Below, piece after piece: positions 53,470 through 62,406 of a stretch of DNA of 64,000 nt; within the stretch, counting starts at the first letter, position 1; the number at the start of each line of letters is the position of its first letter. This DNA comes from Reddybacter sp041277045 (GTDB taxonomy: Bacteria; Pseudomonadota; Gammaproteobacteria; Pseudomonadales; Porticoccaceae). The translations under genes and the position numbers were made by a program. The DNA lies in assembly GCA_041277045.1 (NCBI GenBank), contig JBGFSY010000002.1, forward strand, positions 744,001 through 808,000, in the 5' to 3' direction. The notes under the pieces were generated by a model, which did no database searches, had not been told where the DNA came from, and saw nothing but the letters and a program-made list of their open reading frames with translations.

Positions 53470-53964
53470 CTAAAAAAGCTGTTTAATCAAAGTAGAAACT
53501 GCGGCTGCAGCCTCTCGCGCCCAATCTTCAAAACGTAAGAATTGAGGAATGAGTATAGACTGCCGCCACCAGGAATCCTGCTCAACAGGCAATACACCCG
53601 GCAATATTACTAATATGGCCATAACAATTATGCCGCCTCTAGCCGCACCGAAAAGCAGCCCCAATAAGCGATCGGTGCCGCTCAGCCCCGTGGCATCAAC
53701 CAACTTACCGAGCAGGTAATTCAACAGGCCGCCAACCAGTAGTACTGAGACAAAGATTCCCGTCCATGCCGCCAAAAAGCGCAACGATGCGGTGCTAATA
53801 ATTTCAACTAAATAAGAGGCCAGCGGCTGATAGAGCAGCATGGCGAGCGCGCCGGCAGCAAACCAGACAGCCAGCGACATTGCCTCTTTAATAAAGCCTC
53901 TAACGAGACCGATAGTCATGGATAAACAAAGGATGGCGAGAATCGCCCAGTCAGCCCAATTCAC
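53470..53964 (-). CDS. cvpA: CvpA family inner-membrane protein
   Basis: A 164-residue protein with four membrane helices (DWAILAILCLSMTIGLVRGF at the start). The gene is the standard upstream neighbour of purF. In other gammaproteobacteria CvpA affects envelope homeostasis and colicin V production; the exact function is not known. ATG start; normal length. Confidence 0.93.
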   Translation of the reverse strand: MNWADWAILAILCLSMTIGLVRGFIKEAMSLAVWFAAGALAMLLYQPLASYLVEIISTASLRFLAAWTGIFVSVLLVGGLLNYLLGKLVDATGLSGTDRLLGLLFGAARGGIIVMAILVILPGVLPVEQDSWWRQSILIPQFLRFEDWAREAAAAVSTLIKQLF

Positions 53965-54019
53965 AGGATTTAATCGCTCTCGATAGGAGTTTGAAGTTTA
54001 ACAAAAACCAGCATGAGGG

Positions 54020-54574
54020 TCAGGGCTCAAACTCCAGCAGGAGGGTTTTAAGCTTGTATTTCTGCTCAATCGCGCGTTTTTCGGCGAGCATGGTTTGCTT
54101 TGAAACTTTAGGGCCAACATAGATGCGATAATTAACTTCACCCGTGACAACAACTCCGCGGCGATAAGCCTTATAGCCATCGACCAACAACTGCTCAGTC
54201 AAGGCTTGCGCTTTGCCGATGTCACCAAAACTCGCAACTTGTACTATCCAGGCGAGGGGGATGCCCTCTGCAGTAAGGCCCGAGGGCTGATCTTGCAAGC
54301 TGCTTTCGTCACTATCACTCTGCACAGCCTTTGCACGACTCTTATTAAAACGAAACATCTCCTCGTGAGAGGCTGTCGCAGTTGCGCCAGCTACCGGGCC
54401 TGCCTTTTCAATCTCGACGGCTTGAATATCGGGGGCAGCCGGGATGGTAGTGCGAGTATCGACATTATAGGCGCCATCAAAATCGAACAAAATAGGCAGT
54501 ACCACCGTGCCCAAAGCAAGCAACACAAGCGCTCCAACCAGACGCTGCTTCATGCCTTCATTCATTGCTTTCAT
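54020..54574 (-). CDS. dedD: DedD-like SPOR domain protein
   Basis: A 184-residue cell-division accessory protein. One N-terminal membrane helix (about 12-29), an unstructured middle rich in Ala, Ser and Asp, and a C-terminal SPOR domain (about 107-184) with IVQVASFGDIGKAQAL and YRIYVGP. SPOR domains bind denuded glycan strands at the septum. The second ATG, 9 bases downstream, is an alternative start. It overlaps folC by 4 bases and sits between folC and cvpA as in related genomes. Confidence 0.9.
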   Translation of the reverse strand: MKAMNEGMKQRLVGALVLLALGTVVLPILFDFDGAYNVDTRTTIPAAPDIQAVEIEKAGPVAGATATASHEEMFRFNKSRAKAVQSDSDESSLQDQPSGLTAEGIPLAWIVQVASFGDIGKAQALTEQLLVDGYKAYRRGVVVTGEVNYRIYVGPKVSKQTMLAEKRAIEQKYKLKTLLLEFEP

Positions 54575-55911
54575 TGTGTGCCTGCATCCTCTGGCGGAGT
54601 CTCTGCTTCGATGAATGCCAGTATATCTGCCACGGTATAAAAAGAACCGAAACCTAATAAAGTATCTTCTGGCTGCATCTGTTGTAGAGCCCCTGCCATG
54701 GCCATCTCAATAGTAGGGTAAGTACTCGATTCGATATTATCGGGGTCACAAGTCTTCAAGACATCAACAATATCACTCGCCCTGGCGGCCCTGGCAATAG
54801 TTGGCAGATCAGCAATGTGCCAATGACTGACGAGGTGGCACAAAGGCGAAACGATACCGGCAATATTTTTATCGGCCATCACAGAAAATAATGCATGTAT
54901 GGCCCCGGGCTTTCGGGTGGATAAATTCTGCGCTAATAGTTTAGCGGCAGCCGGGTTATGAGCAACATCGAGAATAATATTGTTCTCGTGAAAACGGAGT
55001 TTCTGTAAACGGCCGGGCAAACAGGTATCGCTAAACACGGCTTGCAAGCCCTGCTCACAAACCACTTCCCCATCTTCAGGCTCATCGAGGAGAAGTAAAG
55101 CCTGTACAGCACACAGAGCACTGGGTAGAGGCACATGAGGCAGCGGCAGATGGCTATAAGTCTGTCGTTCGCCACTGCTATCGATGCAATTCAAGGTCAG
55201 CGTTTGACCTATGGTGCCGTAAAAAAAGTCACTGCCACCCAGAATGTAGGGCTTGGCACCCCGTTTGTTAAGCTGGGGTAAAAGTGTTGCTGGCATGTCG
55301 CCTTCGGCACATACCAAAGGCTTATTGGCACGGGCAATACCGGCTTTTTCCAGAGCAATTTGCTCACGGTTGTCGCCGAGCCAGCTCTCATGATCGAGGG
55401 CGATGCTGGTAATAATGCCAATATCAGCATCGACAATATTGACCGCATCGAGACGACCACCAAGCCCCACCTCGAGCAGAGCTACATCAAGTCCTGCTTG
55501 CTCGAAGATCAGTAAGGCAGCAAGAGTGCCAAATTCAAAATAACTCAGGCTGACATCACCACAGGCTGCTTCAATCCGAGCAAAAGCCGCACATAGCTCT
55601 TCATTGGTGACCGGCTGGCCATCAATACGCACGCGTTCGTTATATTGCAGTAAATGAGGAGAGGTATAGGCGCCGACACGACGTCCCTTGCGCAGCAGTA
55701 CCGCTTCCATAATAGCGACAGCTGAACCCTTACCATTGGTACCCGCAACAGTAATGACTTTAGTCGCCGGTCGCGTAAGCTTGAGGGCTTCCCCGACCTT
55801 TGCGATTCTATCGAGCCCGAGTTCAATCTCACAGGGATGGCGAGCTTCTAGTAAGCTCAACCAGCCCTTAAGTGAGTGCGGCATGAGCTTACGCTCGCCT
55901 TGCTCCTGCAT
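54571..55911 (-). CDS. folC: Bifunctional folylpolyglutamate / dihydrofolate synthase
   Basis: A 446-residue Mur-ligase-like enzyme adding glutamate to dihydropteroate and folates. The ATP loop TVAGTNGKGSA and the downstream DVAHNPAA segment are intact. The start at 55911 is 3 bases from the accD stop; an internal ATG (55884, MPHSLKGWL) matches homologue N-termini equally well or better. Part of the accD-folC-dedD-cvpA-purF run. Confidence 0.95.
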   Translation of the reverse strand: MQEQGERKLMPHSLKGWLSLLEARHPCEIELGLDRIAKVGEALKLTRPATKVITVAGTNGKGSAVAIMEAVLLRKGRRVGAYTSPHLLQYNERVRIDGQPVTNEELCAAFARIEAACGDVSLSYFEFGTLAALLIFEQAGLDVALLEVGLGGRLDAVNIVDADIGIITSIALDHESWLGDNREQIALEKAGIARANKPLVCAEGDMPATLLPQLNKRGAKPYILGGSDFFYGTIGQTLTLNCIDSSGERQTYSHLPLPHVPLPSALCAVQALLLLDEPEDGEVVCEQGLQAVFSDTCLPGRLQKLRFHENNIILDVAHNPAAAKLLAQNLSTRKPGAIHALFSVMADKNIAGIVSPLCHLVSHWHIADLPTIARAARASDIVDVLKTCDPDNIESSTYPTIEMAMAGALQQMQPEDTLLGFGSFYTVADILAFIEAETPPEDAGTQ

Positions 55912-55914
55912 ACT

Positions 55915-56847
55915 TTACTCTTCGGCAGGGGCTTCAGCGTCAGCCTCATCCACTTCTGGCTTACTCTCAGGCTCAGCAGCTGTCTCAGGTTCAGGAACAT
56001 TGGTGAACTTGCTCAACAAGCTCGCCACGGTGTTACGCATTTCAAGACGCGACACAATCATATCGATCGAGCCATGCTCAAGCAGGAATTCACTGCGCTG
56101 AAAGCCTGGCGGCAGTTTTTGACGAATAGTCTGTTCAATAATATTCGGGCCTGCAAATCCAGCACGCGCTCCCGGCTCAGCAATATTGATATCACCCAAC
56201 ATCGCGAGACTGGCCGAAACACCGCCGTATACCGGGTCAGTCATGATCGAAATGTAAGGGATTCCCGCTTGTTTGAGTCGTTCAATAATAGCGCTGGTCT
56301 TGGCCATTTGCATCAGAGAGATCAAGGCTTCTTGCATGCGCGCACCGCCTGTGGCGGAAAAACACACCAATGGCAGACCTTCTTTCAAACACAGCTGCGC
56401 AGCCTGGGTGAATTTCTCACCCACAGCGTAACCCATGGAGCCGCCGTGAAAGGCAAATTCAAAGGCAACGGCAACAACTGGCTGCTGATAGAGAGCCCCG
56501 CGCATGGCTATCAGCGCGTCTTTTTCACCCGTCGCCTTTTGCGCGGCAGTGAGTCGATCTTTGTATTTCTTAATATCTTTAAACTTAAGTCTATCAACCG
56601 GCTCAATATCGGTGCCGAGCTCAACGCGGTTGTCATCATCGAGGAAAATATCGAGGCGCCGACGCGCGCCAATGCGATGATGATGATCGCACTTAGGGCA
56701 GACATCAAAATTTCGCTCTAGCTCGGGCCTATAGAGTAGTGCACCACAGCGGGGACACTTCTTCCATAAACCTTCGGGAACACTGGTGCTCCGTTCTTTT
56801 TTCTTTGTACCCAGACCACTGGGCCTTATCTTGTCTAACCAGCTCAT
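55915..56847 (-). CDS. accD: Acetyl-CoA carboxylase carboxyltransferase beta subunit
   Basis: A 310-residue subunit of the carboxyltransferase that makes malonyl-CoA. The zinc ribbon has C31, C34, C50 and C53 (CPRC, CPKC). The crotonase-like core contains FSATGGARMQEAL and MTDPVYGGVSAS. The C-terminus carries an acidic Ala/Glu tail (EPETAAEPESKPEVDEADAEAP) of about 25 residues beyond the E. coli length. A TATAAT on the minus strand near 56932-56937 could be its promoter. Confidence 0.97.
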   Translation of the reverse strand: MSWLDKIRPSGLGTKKKERSTSVPEGLWKKCPRCGALLYRPELERNFDVCPKCDHHHRIGARRRLDIFLDDDNRVELGTDIEPVDRLKFKDIKKYKDRLTAAQKATGEKDALIAMRGALYQQPVVAVAFEFAFHGGSMGYAVGEKFTQAAQLCLKEGLPLVCFSATGGARMQEALISLMQMAKTSAIIERLKQAGIPYISIMTDPVYGGVSASLAMLGDINIAEPGARAGFAGPNIIEQTIRQKLPPGFQRSEFLLEHGSIDMIVSRLEMRNTVASLLSKFTNVPEPETAAEPESKPEVDEADAEAPAEE

Positions 56848-56944
56848 CCATTTAATCCAAATAAGGAGTTTCTATCATGACTGTTGGCACCATCACAGCA
56901 GTTTTAGTATCACCTGCGGAAGGTGTGCAAATTATAACCTGTAA

Positions 56945-57586
56945 TCACAGCGATTTACTGCGCTTTGCAGAGTTGATGAAGGCTTTTAATGCGCGATGGT
57001 CTTTTTTACCCGGCGCTAACTCTACGCCGCCACTGACATCGACGGCATAGGGGCGCACAGCCTGCACGGCGGCCTCAACATTATCGGGGTTTAAACCGCC
57101 CGCCAAAATCAGGTTATCACTGGCCAGGCCGGCGATACGCTGCCAGTCAAAGGTCTTACCAGTGCCACCAAATTTATCGGGCTGCCAGGCATCAAAAAGA
57201 TAACCACAAGCCTGGGGGAAGGCCGCTATCGCTTGCTGGGGGTCGAGTTCGGGGGACATGCGCAGGGCTTTAATATAGGGTCGCTCAAACTGCTGGCAAT
57301 ATTGTGCGGACTCATCTCCGTGAAACTGCAGCAACTGTAGGCCTGTCAGCGCTAACGTTTTTTTAACCACTGCGGCATCTTCATTGACGAAAAGGCCAAC
57401 CGTCGTCACAAAGGGGCCGAGGCCGGCAACAATCTCTGCCGCCACCAGGGGTGTGACATAGCGCGAGCTGGGTGGGTAAAACACCAGGCCGATAGCATCG
57501 GCACCTGCTGCGACGGCAGCTTGGGCATCTTCAAGAGAAGTAATACCGCAAATTTTTACCTTGGTTTTGAGCGGAGAGGAAGTCAA
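56945..57586 (-). CDS. trpF: Phosphoribosylanthranilate isomerase
   Basis: A 213-residue TIM-barrel enzyme of tryptophan synthesis. KVKICGITSLEDAQ supplies the catalytic Cys near the N-terminus, and GGLNPDNV and DVSGGVE mark the phosphate site; the catalytic Asp is in FDAWQPDKFGGTG. A separate trpF between truA and accD is the arrangement of Pseudomonas-like genomes; a trpC fusion, as in E. coli, is absent. Not linked to other trp genes here. Confidence 0.96.
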   Translation of the reverse strand: MTSSPLKTKVKICGITSLEDAQAAVAAGADAIGLVFYPPSSRYVTPLVAAEIVAGLGPFVTTVGLFVNEDAAVVKKTLALTGLQLLQFHGDESAQYCQQFERPYIKALRMSPELDPQQAIAAFPQACGYLFDAWQPDKFGGTGKTFDWQRIAGLASDNLILAGGLNPDNVEAAVQAVRPYAVDVSGGVELAPGKKDHRALKAFINSAKRSKSL

Positions 57587-57719
57587 ATCAGCGTCTCGAA
57601 AAAGAGTTGGGGTTATTCTAAAGGCTCGAAACGAGCTTTGCGATCTATAGATCGGCTATCAGTTTTGCCACTACAGCGCTCCCGTATTCAAAAATCAAGC
57701 GCACCACTTAGAACAGGTA

Positions 57720-58592
57720 TTATCGAGCAGCACCCGCTCCCAGTAAATACGCCGGTGGCTGCCTGTAGGGCAAGGTAAATTGCTCAGGGTAGCCAACGTC
57801 AATCAAATACAAACCTGCAGCGGGTGCTGTTGCAGCCGACTTTGTTCGGTCACGCCCAGCCAGCAATTTGCCAATCCAGGTCACATCTTGATTGCCCCTG
57901 CCAACCTCTATTAAGGCACCGGCAATATTGCGCACCATATGTAGCAAAAAAGCATTGGCACATATTTCGATGGCGATAATATCGCCCTGCTGGAAAACCT
58001 CGATAGATTTCACATTGCGCATCGGTGTGTTTGACTGGCAACCAGCGCCTCGAAAGGCTGAAAAATCCTGTTCACCAATTAATGCCTGTGCGGCTTCGGC
58101 CATAGGCTGAGCCGATAAAGGATAGCGACACCACGACAAACCACTGTGCATGACGGCCGGCTTCACCGGGCGGTTCAAAATCAAATAGCGATAGGTACGC
58201 GAGACAGCGCTAAAACGGGCATGGAATTGGGCGGGCATCTGCTCCACCCAATGCAAACGAACACTGGATGGCAGATTGGCATTGGCCCCTAACATCCAGT
58301 TTCGCGGTGCGCGCTCAGTGCTCGTATCAAAGTGGATAACCTGGTGCCAGCCGTGAACGCCACTATCTGTTCTGCCGGCACAGGCGACATTCACGGGTTG
58401 TGCGGCAACGCTGGATAGCGCCTTTTCAACCACCTGCTGCACCCCAGTGCAGTGGGCTTGGCGCTGCCAGCCGCAAAACTGACTGCCCTCGTACTCGACC
58501 ACAGCACTATAACGCAAAGTGCCCGAGGGCAATTTCTCTCCCTCGGGCACTTTGCAGTTAGGCAAGTATTTCCAGTTATTATCGGCTGGCAT
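57720..58592 (-). CDS. truA: tRNA pseudouridine(38-40) synthase TruA
   Basis: A 290-residue pseudouridine synthase for positions 38-40 of the tRNA anticodon arm. The catalytic aspartate is D76 in CAGRTDSGVHG; other family blocks are EYEGSQFCGWQRQ and FLLHMVRNIAG. The N-terminus has about 26 residues before the fold begins, longer than E. coli, and no better ATG lies downstream. It is separated from trpF by 133 bases and follows fimV by 45. Confidence 0.95.
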   Translation of the reverse strand: MPADNNWKYLPNCKVPEGEKLPSGTLRYSAVVEYEGSQFCGWQRQAHCTGVQQVVEKALSSVAAQPVNVACAGRTDSGVHGWHQVIHFDTSTERAPRNWMLGANANLPSSVRLHWVEQMPAQFHARFSAVSRTYRYLILNRPVKPAVMHSGLSWCRYPLSAQPMAEAAQALIGEQDFSAFRGAGCQSNTPMRNVKSIEVFQQGDIIAIEICANAFLLHMVRNIAGALIEVGRGNQDVTWIGKLLAGRDRTKSAATAPAAGLYLIDVGYPEQFTLPYRQPPAYLLGAGAAR

Positions 58593-58637
58593 CTTTCCTT
58601 ACACTATCAATCAACAAGTCGCTAATTGTCCTTTTAA

Positions 58638-61169
58638 TCAGCCTAGCTTTGCAAGTAGTTCATTAGCCTGCTGCTTTTGCTCGTCGTTGCCATTATTGAG
58701 TACCTCGGCAAGAATATCTTTAGCGCCGGACTCGTCACCCATTTCGATATAAGCCTGCGCCAACTCTAACTGCGTATTACTTTCATCGGTACCGGCACTC
58801 AGCTCGAGCCCCTCATCACTATCAAAATCGAGGCTATCCAGACTCAGCTCCAAGCCTTCATCTTCACTACTTTCAAGTTGCACATCCTGCAGATCGATTT
58901 CGAAATCAGGCAATTCTAATTCATTTTCGCTTACTACCTCTTCACTTTTGAGACCGGCAGACAACTCTTCAAGCTCATCGGGTAAAGAAATGTCACCGAA
59001 CATAGAAGCATCAAGATCTTCATCAGACTCGTCGCTTGTTGTTTCGGTTGAGCTTTTACTGGGTTCAAGATCGAGCTTAATTCCACTCAGATCAAGTTCG
59101 CCCTCGTCGCTTTCGACAAAACCACTTTCTAGCTCTGTCTCTAGCTCTTCACTAAGCGGGCTCTCGCCCAGTAATCCTTCAATATCATCAGTCGATTCGT
59201 ACTGCAGCTCCGTTGAATCAGATAGGTCTAGCTCCAGATCGGCAATACCTAACTCTTCCGCGACCTGTTGCCCAAGCGTTAGCTCGCTAGGCTCCTCTAC
59301 AACTTCAGGGTCGAGATCAGGTATATTCGCCCGCAAACGATCCGCTGTGGCCGTTGCTGCAGCATCACCAAGGGCAACCAGGGTTGGATAGTACGCATCA
59401 AAACGCTCGACATCATGCTGAGCCGCAAAGAGGTCGAGTCGCTTTAACTGTAATTTGCTCTCATTCGGTGAAGCCACGATGGCTTTTTCAATAACACTTT
59501 CTGCTTCGCTAAAATCACCTAAGGATTGATAAATATCAGCTTCACCAATGGGATCGACGTCCTCTATCTCTTCGGGCTCAACGATTTCCTGGCTTACGGG
59601 CTCCGGGGTGGAGGGCTCAGCGTCAGTCAGAGACTCATCTTCTTGCGAAAGTCCTGTACCGCTAACGCCCTCTTGTTCAGCCTCTGCAGCCTCTGCAGCC
59701 TCTGCAGCCTCTGCAGCCTCTGCAGCGGGGCTTAAAAAAGGCTCAATCAATTCTGGCTGATCATCTTTTTTACTTTTAGCAACCAGGAATATAACGCCCA
59801 GTAGCACTGCCACAAAACCAAGTAAAGGCATCCAGTTAGACTGTAAAAAAGCAAAAAGTTCTCTCAGCGGACCTTTAACTGTACTCTCAGTTTTAGTTTT
59901 AGTGTCCGGTTCCGTCTCTTTAGCGCCATCAACCCCGCTGACAACTACAGAAGTTTCTGTTGCTTCATCCTCAGTAGAAGTGCTAACTTCCTCAGCTGCG
60001 TTGTCGGCCGATACGCCAAGTTGAACAGCTCTCAACGCATCACTTTCCAGCTCAAGCAGCTTTGATTGTGTCGTCAGCTGAGCTTCAAGGCCTTCCAGCT
60101 TTGCTTTTAGCTCCAAGTTTTCTCGTTTGGAGCGATCAAGCTCTTCCCTGGTAATGCCCAGTTCATTTTGTAAAACTTCTGATGTGGCAGAGCTACCCTC
60201 GCTACCAGCTGTTCGACCAAGTTGCTGAGCATTAGATGCATTTTTTTCAGTCGGCGTCGATAAGCGCAGCAAGCCATCTTTGGAATCGGCCTTCTTACTT
60301 TGCGACGCGACAGGCACATCACCAATCAACTCGCGAACATTGTTTTGTTTGTTCTGTTCGTTCCAGGCTCTAGCCTGGTCGCTAACAAGTTGTTGGGCTT
60401 CAACAGGGTTGACAGACTTTGCGCTCGCCAAATCGGGCATACGTAAGATCGCACCCTTTTTCAGCAGATTCGCATTGCCATTGGCAAAGGCGTCAGGGTT
60501 GGCGGCATGAATTGCCACCATGCGCTGTTGAAGAGTTGATTCGCCAATTTCAGCACGGGACGCTATATGCCAAAGGGTATCGCCACCTTTAACCCGATAA
60601 TCAGTGCCATCACTAGTAAGCGTACTCACGGTAGTAGAAGACGAACCGCTGGAGGTTTTTTGCCCAGCAGGAGCTTCGTCTTGGCGAGTAATAGAGCTCG
60701 AAGCGGACTTGCTGGGTGACTTCGATGAAACCGCCGTCGAAGTGCTAGCTGCAGCTTTATTATTCGGATCAAAAACAGGTAAATCAAGAAATAGCGTGTA
60801 TTCACGCAGGAGCAGACCAGATGGCCACTGAAGCTGAGCAACAAAGTCGAGGTAGGGTTCTTTAATAGATTCTTTGGAACTGATTTTTACAACCGGGTGA
60901 TCCGCATCAGACAAATCAGTTTTAAAGTTCAAGTTTAAAAGGTGGAATTCCCAGGCTACGCCGGCTCGTTCAAAGTCGGATTTAGACGCCAGACCAACCA
61001 GAATTTGGTTTTCATCTGCCTCGCCAATATTGACGAGTTCAATCTCCGCATTAAAGGGCTCATCGAGTGCAGAGTGTAATGTCAACTCGCCCAAGCCCAG
61101 TGCAGAAACCCAGCAGGAAAAACCCAGAGCAGCAAGCCCAGTCAGTACAGATGATTTACGCAATGCCAT
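58638..61169 (-). CDS. fimV: FimV-like peptidoglycan-binding pilus assembly protein
   Basis: An 843-residue FimV/HubP-family polar protein. Signal peptide (1-23), conserved N-terminal domain (about 24-135, LGELTLHSALDEPFNAEIEL), Ser/Thr-rich linker, LysM domain at 191-245 (YRVKGGDTLW), coiled coil (about 335-375), one membrane helix (about 449-466), a very acidic cytoplasmic region and a C-terminal FimV helical domain (LELAQAYIEMGDESGAKDIL). Needed for type IV pili twitching and polar protein placement in relatives. A tandem EAA repeat follows the membrane helix. Gene order asd-like, fimV, truA is as in Pseudomonas. Confidence 0.94.
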   Translation of the reverse strand: MALRKSSVLTGLAALGFSCWVSALGLGELTLHSALDEPFNAEIELVNIGEADENQILVGLASKSDFERAGVAWEFHLLNLNFKTDLSDADHPVVKISSKESIKEPYLDFVAQLQWPSGLLLREYTLFLDLPVFDPNNKAAASTSTAVSSKSPSKSASSSITRQDEAPAGQKTSSGSSSTTVSTLTSDGTDYRVKGGDTLWHIASRAEIGESTLQQRMVAIHAANPDAFANGNANLLKKGAILRMPDLASAKSVNPVEAQQLVSDQARAWNEQNKQNNVRELIGDVPVASQSKKADSKDGLLRLSTPTEKNASNAQQLGRTAGSEGSSATSEVLQNELGITREELDRSKRENLELKAKLEGLEAQLTTQSKLLELESDALRAVQLGVSADNAAEEVSTSTEDEATETSVVVSGVDGAKETEPDTKTKTESTVKGPLRELFAFLQSNWMPLLGFVAVLLGVIFLVAKSKKDDQPELIEPFLSPAAEAAEAAEAAEAAEAEQEGVSGTGLSQEDESLTDAEPSTPEPVSQEIVEPEEIEDVDPIGEADIYQSLGDFSEAESVIEKAIVASPNESKLQLKRLDLFAAQHDVERFDAYYPTLVALGDAAATATADRLRANIPDLDPEVVEEPSELTLGQQVAEELGIADLELDLSDSTELQYESTDDIEGLLGESPLSEELETELESGFVESDEGELDLSGIKLDLEPSKSSTETTSDESDEDLDASMFGDISLPDELEELSAGLKSEEVVSENELELPDFEIDLQDVQLESSEDEGLELSLDSLDFDSDEGLELSAGTDESNTQLELAQAYIEMGDESGAKDILAEVLNNGNDEQKQQANELLAKLG
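59678..59725 (-). repeat. 9-bp tandem repeat inside fimV
   Basis: CAGCCTCTG occurs five times in a row plus a final CAG on the plus strand, encoding AAE-type units on the gene strand just after the membrane helix. In-frame length changes would alter spacing between the membrane and the acidic region without breaking the gene. Confidence 0.9.
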
Positions 61170-61324
61170 GATCCTTTACCCTCAGTATGTCCTTCAACTT
61201 TAACTGGTTTATTGTGGGAAGACACGTCAACTTCTATTGACGAAACAGATTCAAACCACAAGCCCCATCACTACCACCAGTATTAAATGTATAAGTTACA
61301 GCGGTAGAAGGTTGTAAGCATTTA

Positions 61325-62350
61325 TTATAAATAAGATTCTAGCAAGAGTTGCGTAATAGCTATTATGTTTTTTGCGGCACTTTTTCGCACATTATCTGAC
61401 GTAATCCACAAATTGAGTGCATTTTCACGGGCTTTGCTCTCACGAATACGCCCGACACAGGTTTTGTCGGAGTTTTGCAAGTTGGTAACGGGCGTGGGCT
61501 GGCCACTGTGTTCAGCGTCTTCAAATAGGCTAACACCGTCAATAGCACTGAGGACTTGTGTCAGCTCATCAACACCAAAGGGATAGCGCGTCTCAATGGT
61601 AACGGACATGCTATTACCGTAAAAAACAGGCACCTGAATACAACTGACATCGACAGCCATGCCATCGGCCTGAAGCAAGCGCTGTAACTCACTGGCGGTA
61701 CTCGCCTCAGTCGTCGTATATCCGTTGCCCCCCATTGCCCCGACTTCTGGAATCAGGTTAAACGCTGTCTGATGAGCGAAGACATCGGCCTCTGCCGGCT
61801 TGCCACCCAGTAAACCCGCCGACTGACTTGCCAACTCACCGACCCCAGCTTTACCCGCATCCGACGCAGACATGCAGGCAACGGCGCTGACACTGATGAT
61901 TTCCACTTCCGCATTGACCGGTTTAAGCAGTAAAGCCAGCTCTGCGGACAAACTCCCCGGCGTGGCAATGATTGACTGGCCACCAAGGTTGGCAAGATCG
62001 TCACCGTATAAACCGGCAGCAATCACTAGCGGTACATTGCTGTCGGCTCGAAAAGCGGAGGAACAATCAATCACCGTACAGCCGGCATCGACAGCTTGGG
62101 GCACGTATTCGGCAGACACATCAGCCGGCACGGCAAACAATGCCAGGCGCACGGTAGAGAAATCAAACTCGGCTAGATCGCTAATACTCGCAGGGCGCTT
62201 GGCGATTAATGTCGTGTCACCGACAGAGGCTGAACTCGCTACCGGGTAGATTTGCCCGACGGCAAAGTCAACTTCACCGAGCTGCTCAATAATGGCTTCG
62301 CCGACAGCGCCCGTGGCACCAATAACAGCAATATCAATAAGTTCTGACAT
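61325..62350 (-). CDS. Aspartate-semialdehyde dehydrogenase-like protein (USG-1 type)
   Basis: A 341-residue paralogue of Asd. The NADP site is recognisable (IAVIGATGAVGEAI). Where active Asd has NCST, this protein reads IATPGSLSAEL, so the catalytic cysteine is missing. E. coli USG-1 similarly lacks dehydrogenase activity. It lies 57 bases after asd and before fimV, the classical place of this paralogue. Function is unknown. Confidence 0.9.
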   Translation of the reverse strand: MSELIDIAVIGATGAVGEAIIEQLGEVDFAVGQIYPVASSASVGDTTLIAKRPASISDLAEFDFSTVRLALFAVPADVSAEYVPQAVDAGCTVIDCSSAFRADSNVPLVIAAGLYGDDLANLGGQSIIATPGSLSAELALLLKPVNAEVEIISVSAVACMSASDAGKAGVGELASQSAGLLGGKPAEADVFAHQTAFNLIPEVGAMGGNGYTTTEASTASELQRLLQADGMAVDVSCIQVPVFYGNSMSVTIETRYPFGVDELTQVLSAIDGVSLFEDAEHSGQPTPVTNLQNSDKTCVGRIRESKARENALNLWITSDNVRKSAAKNIIAITQLLLESYL

Positions 62351-62406
62351 TTAATACTCCACTCATGGGGTCAATTATTCGAAGGTTGAAAACAGTTCTC
62401 GAGTGA

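Noticed and set aside
55876..56721. 281-codon plus-strand frame opposite accD
   Set aside because: Lies antisense to a fully conserved accD and has no recognisable domain or ribosome site.
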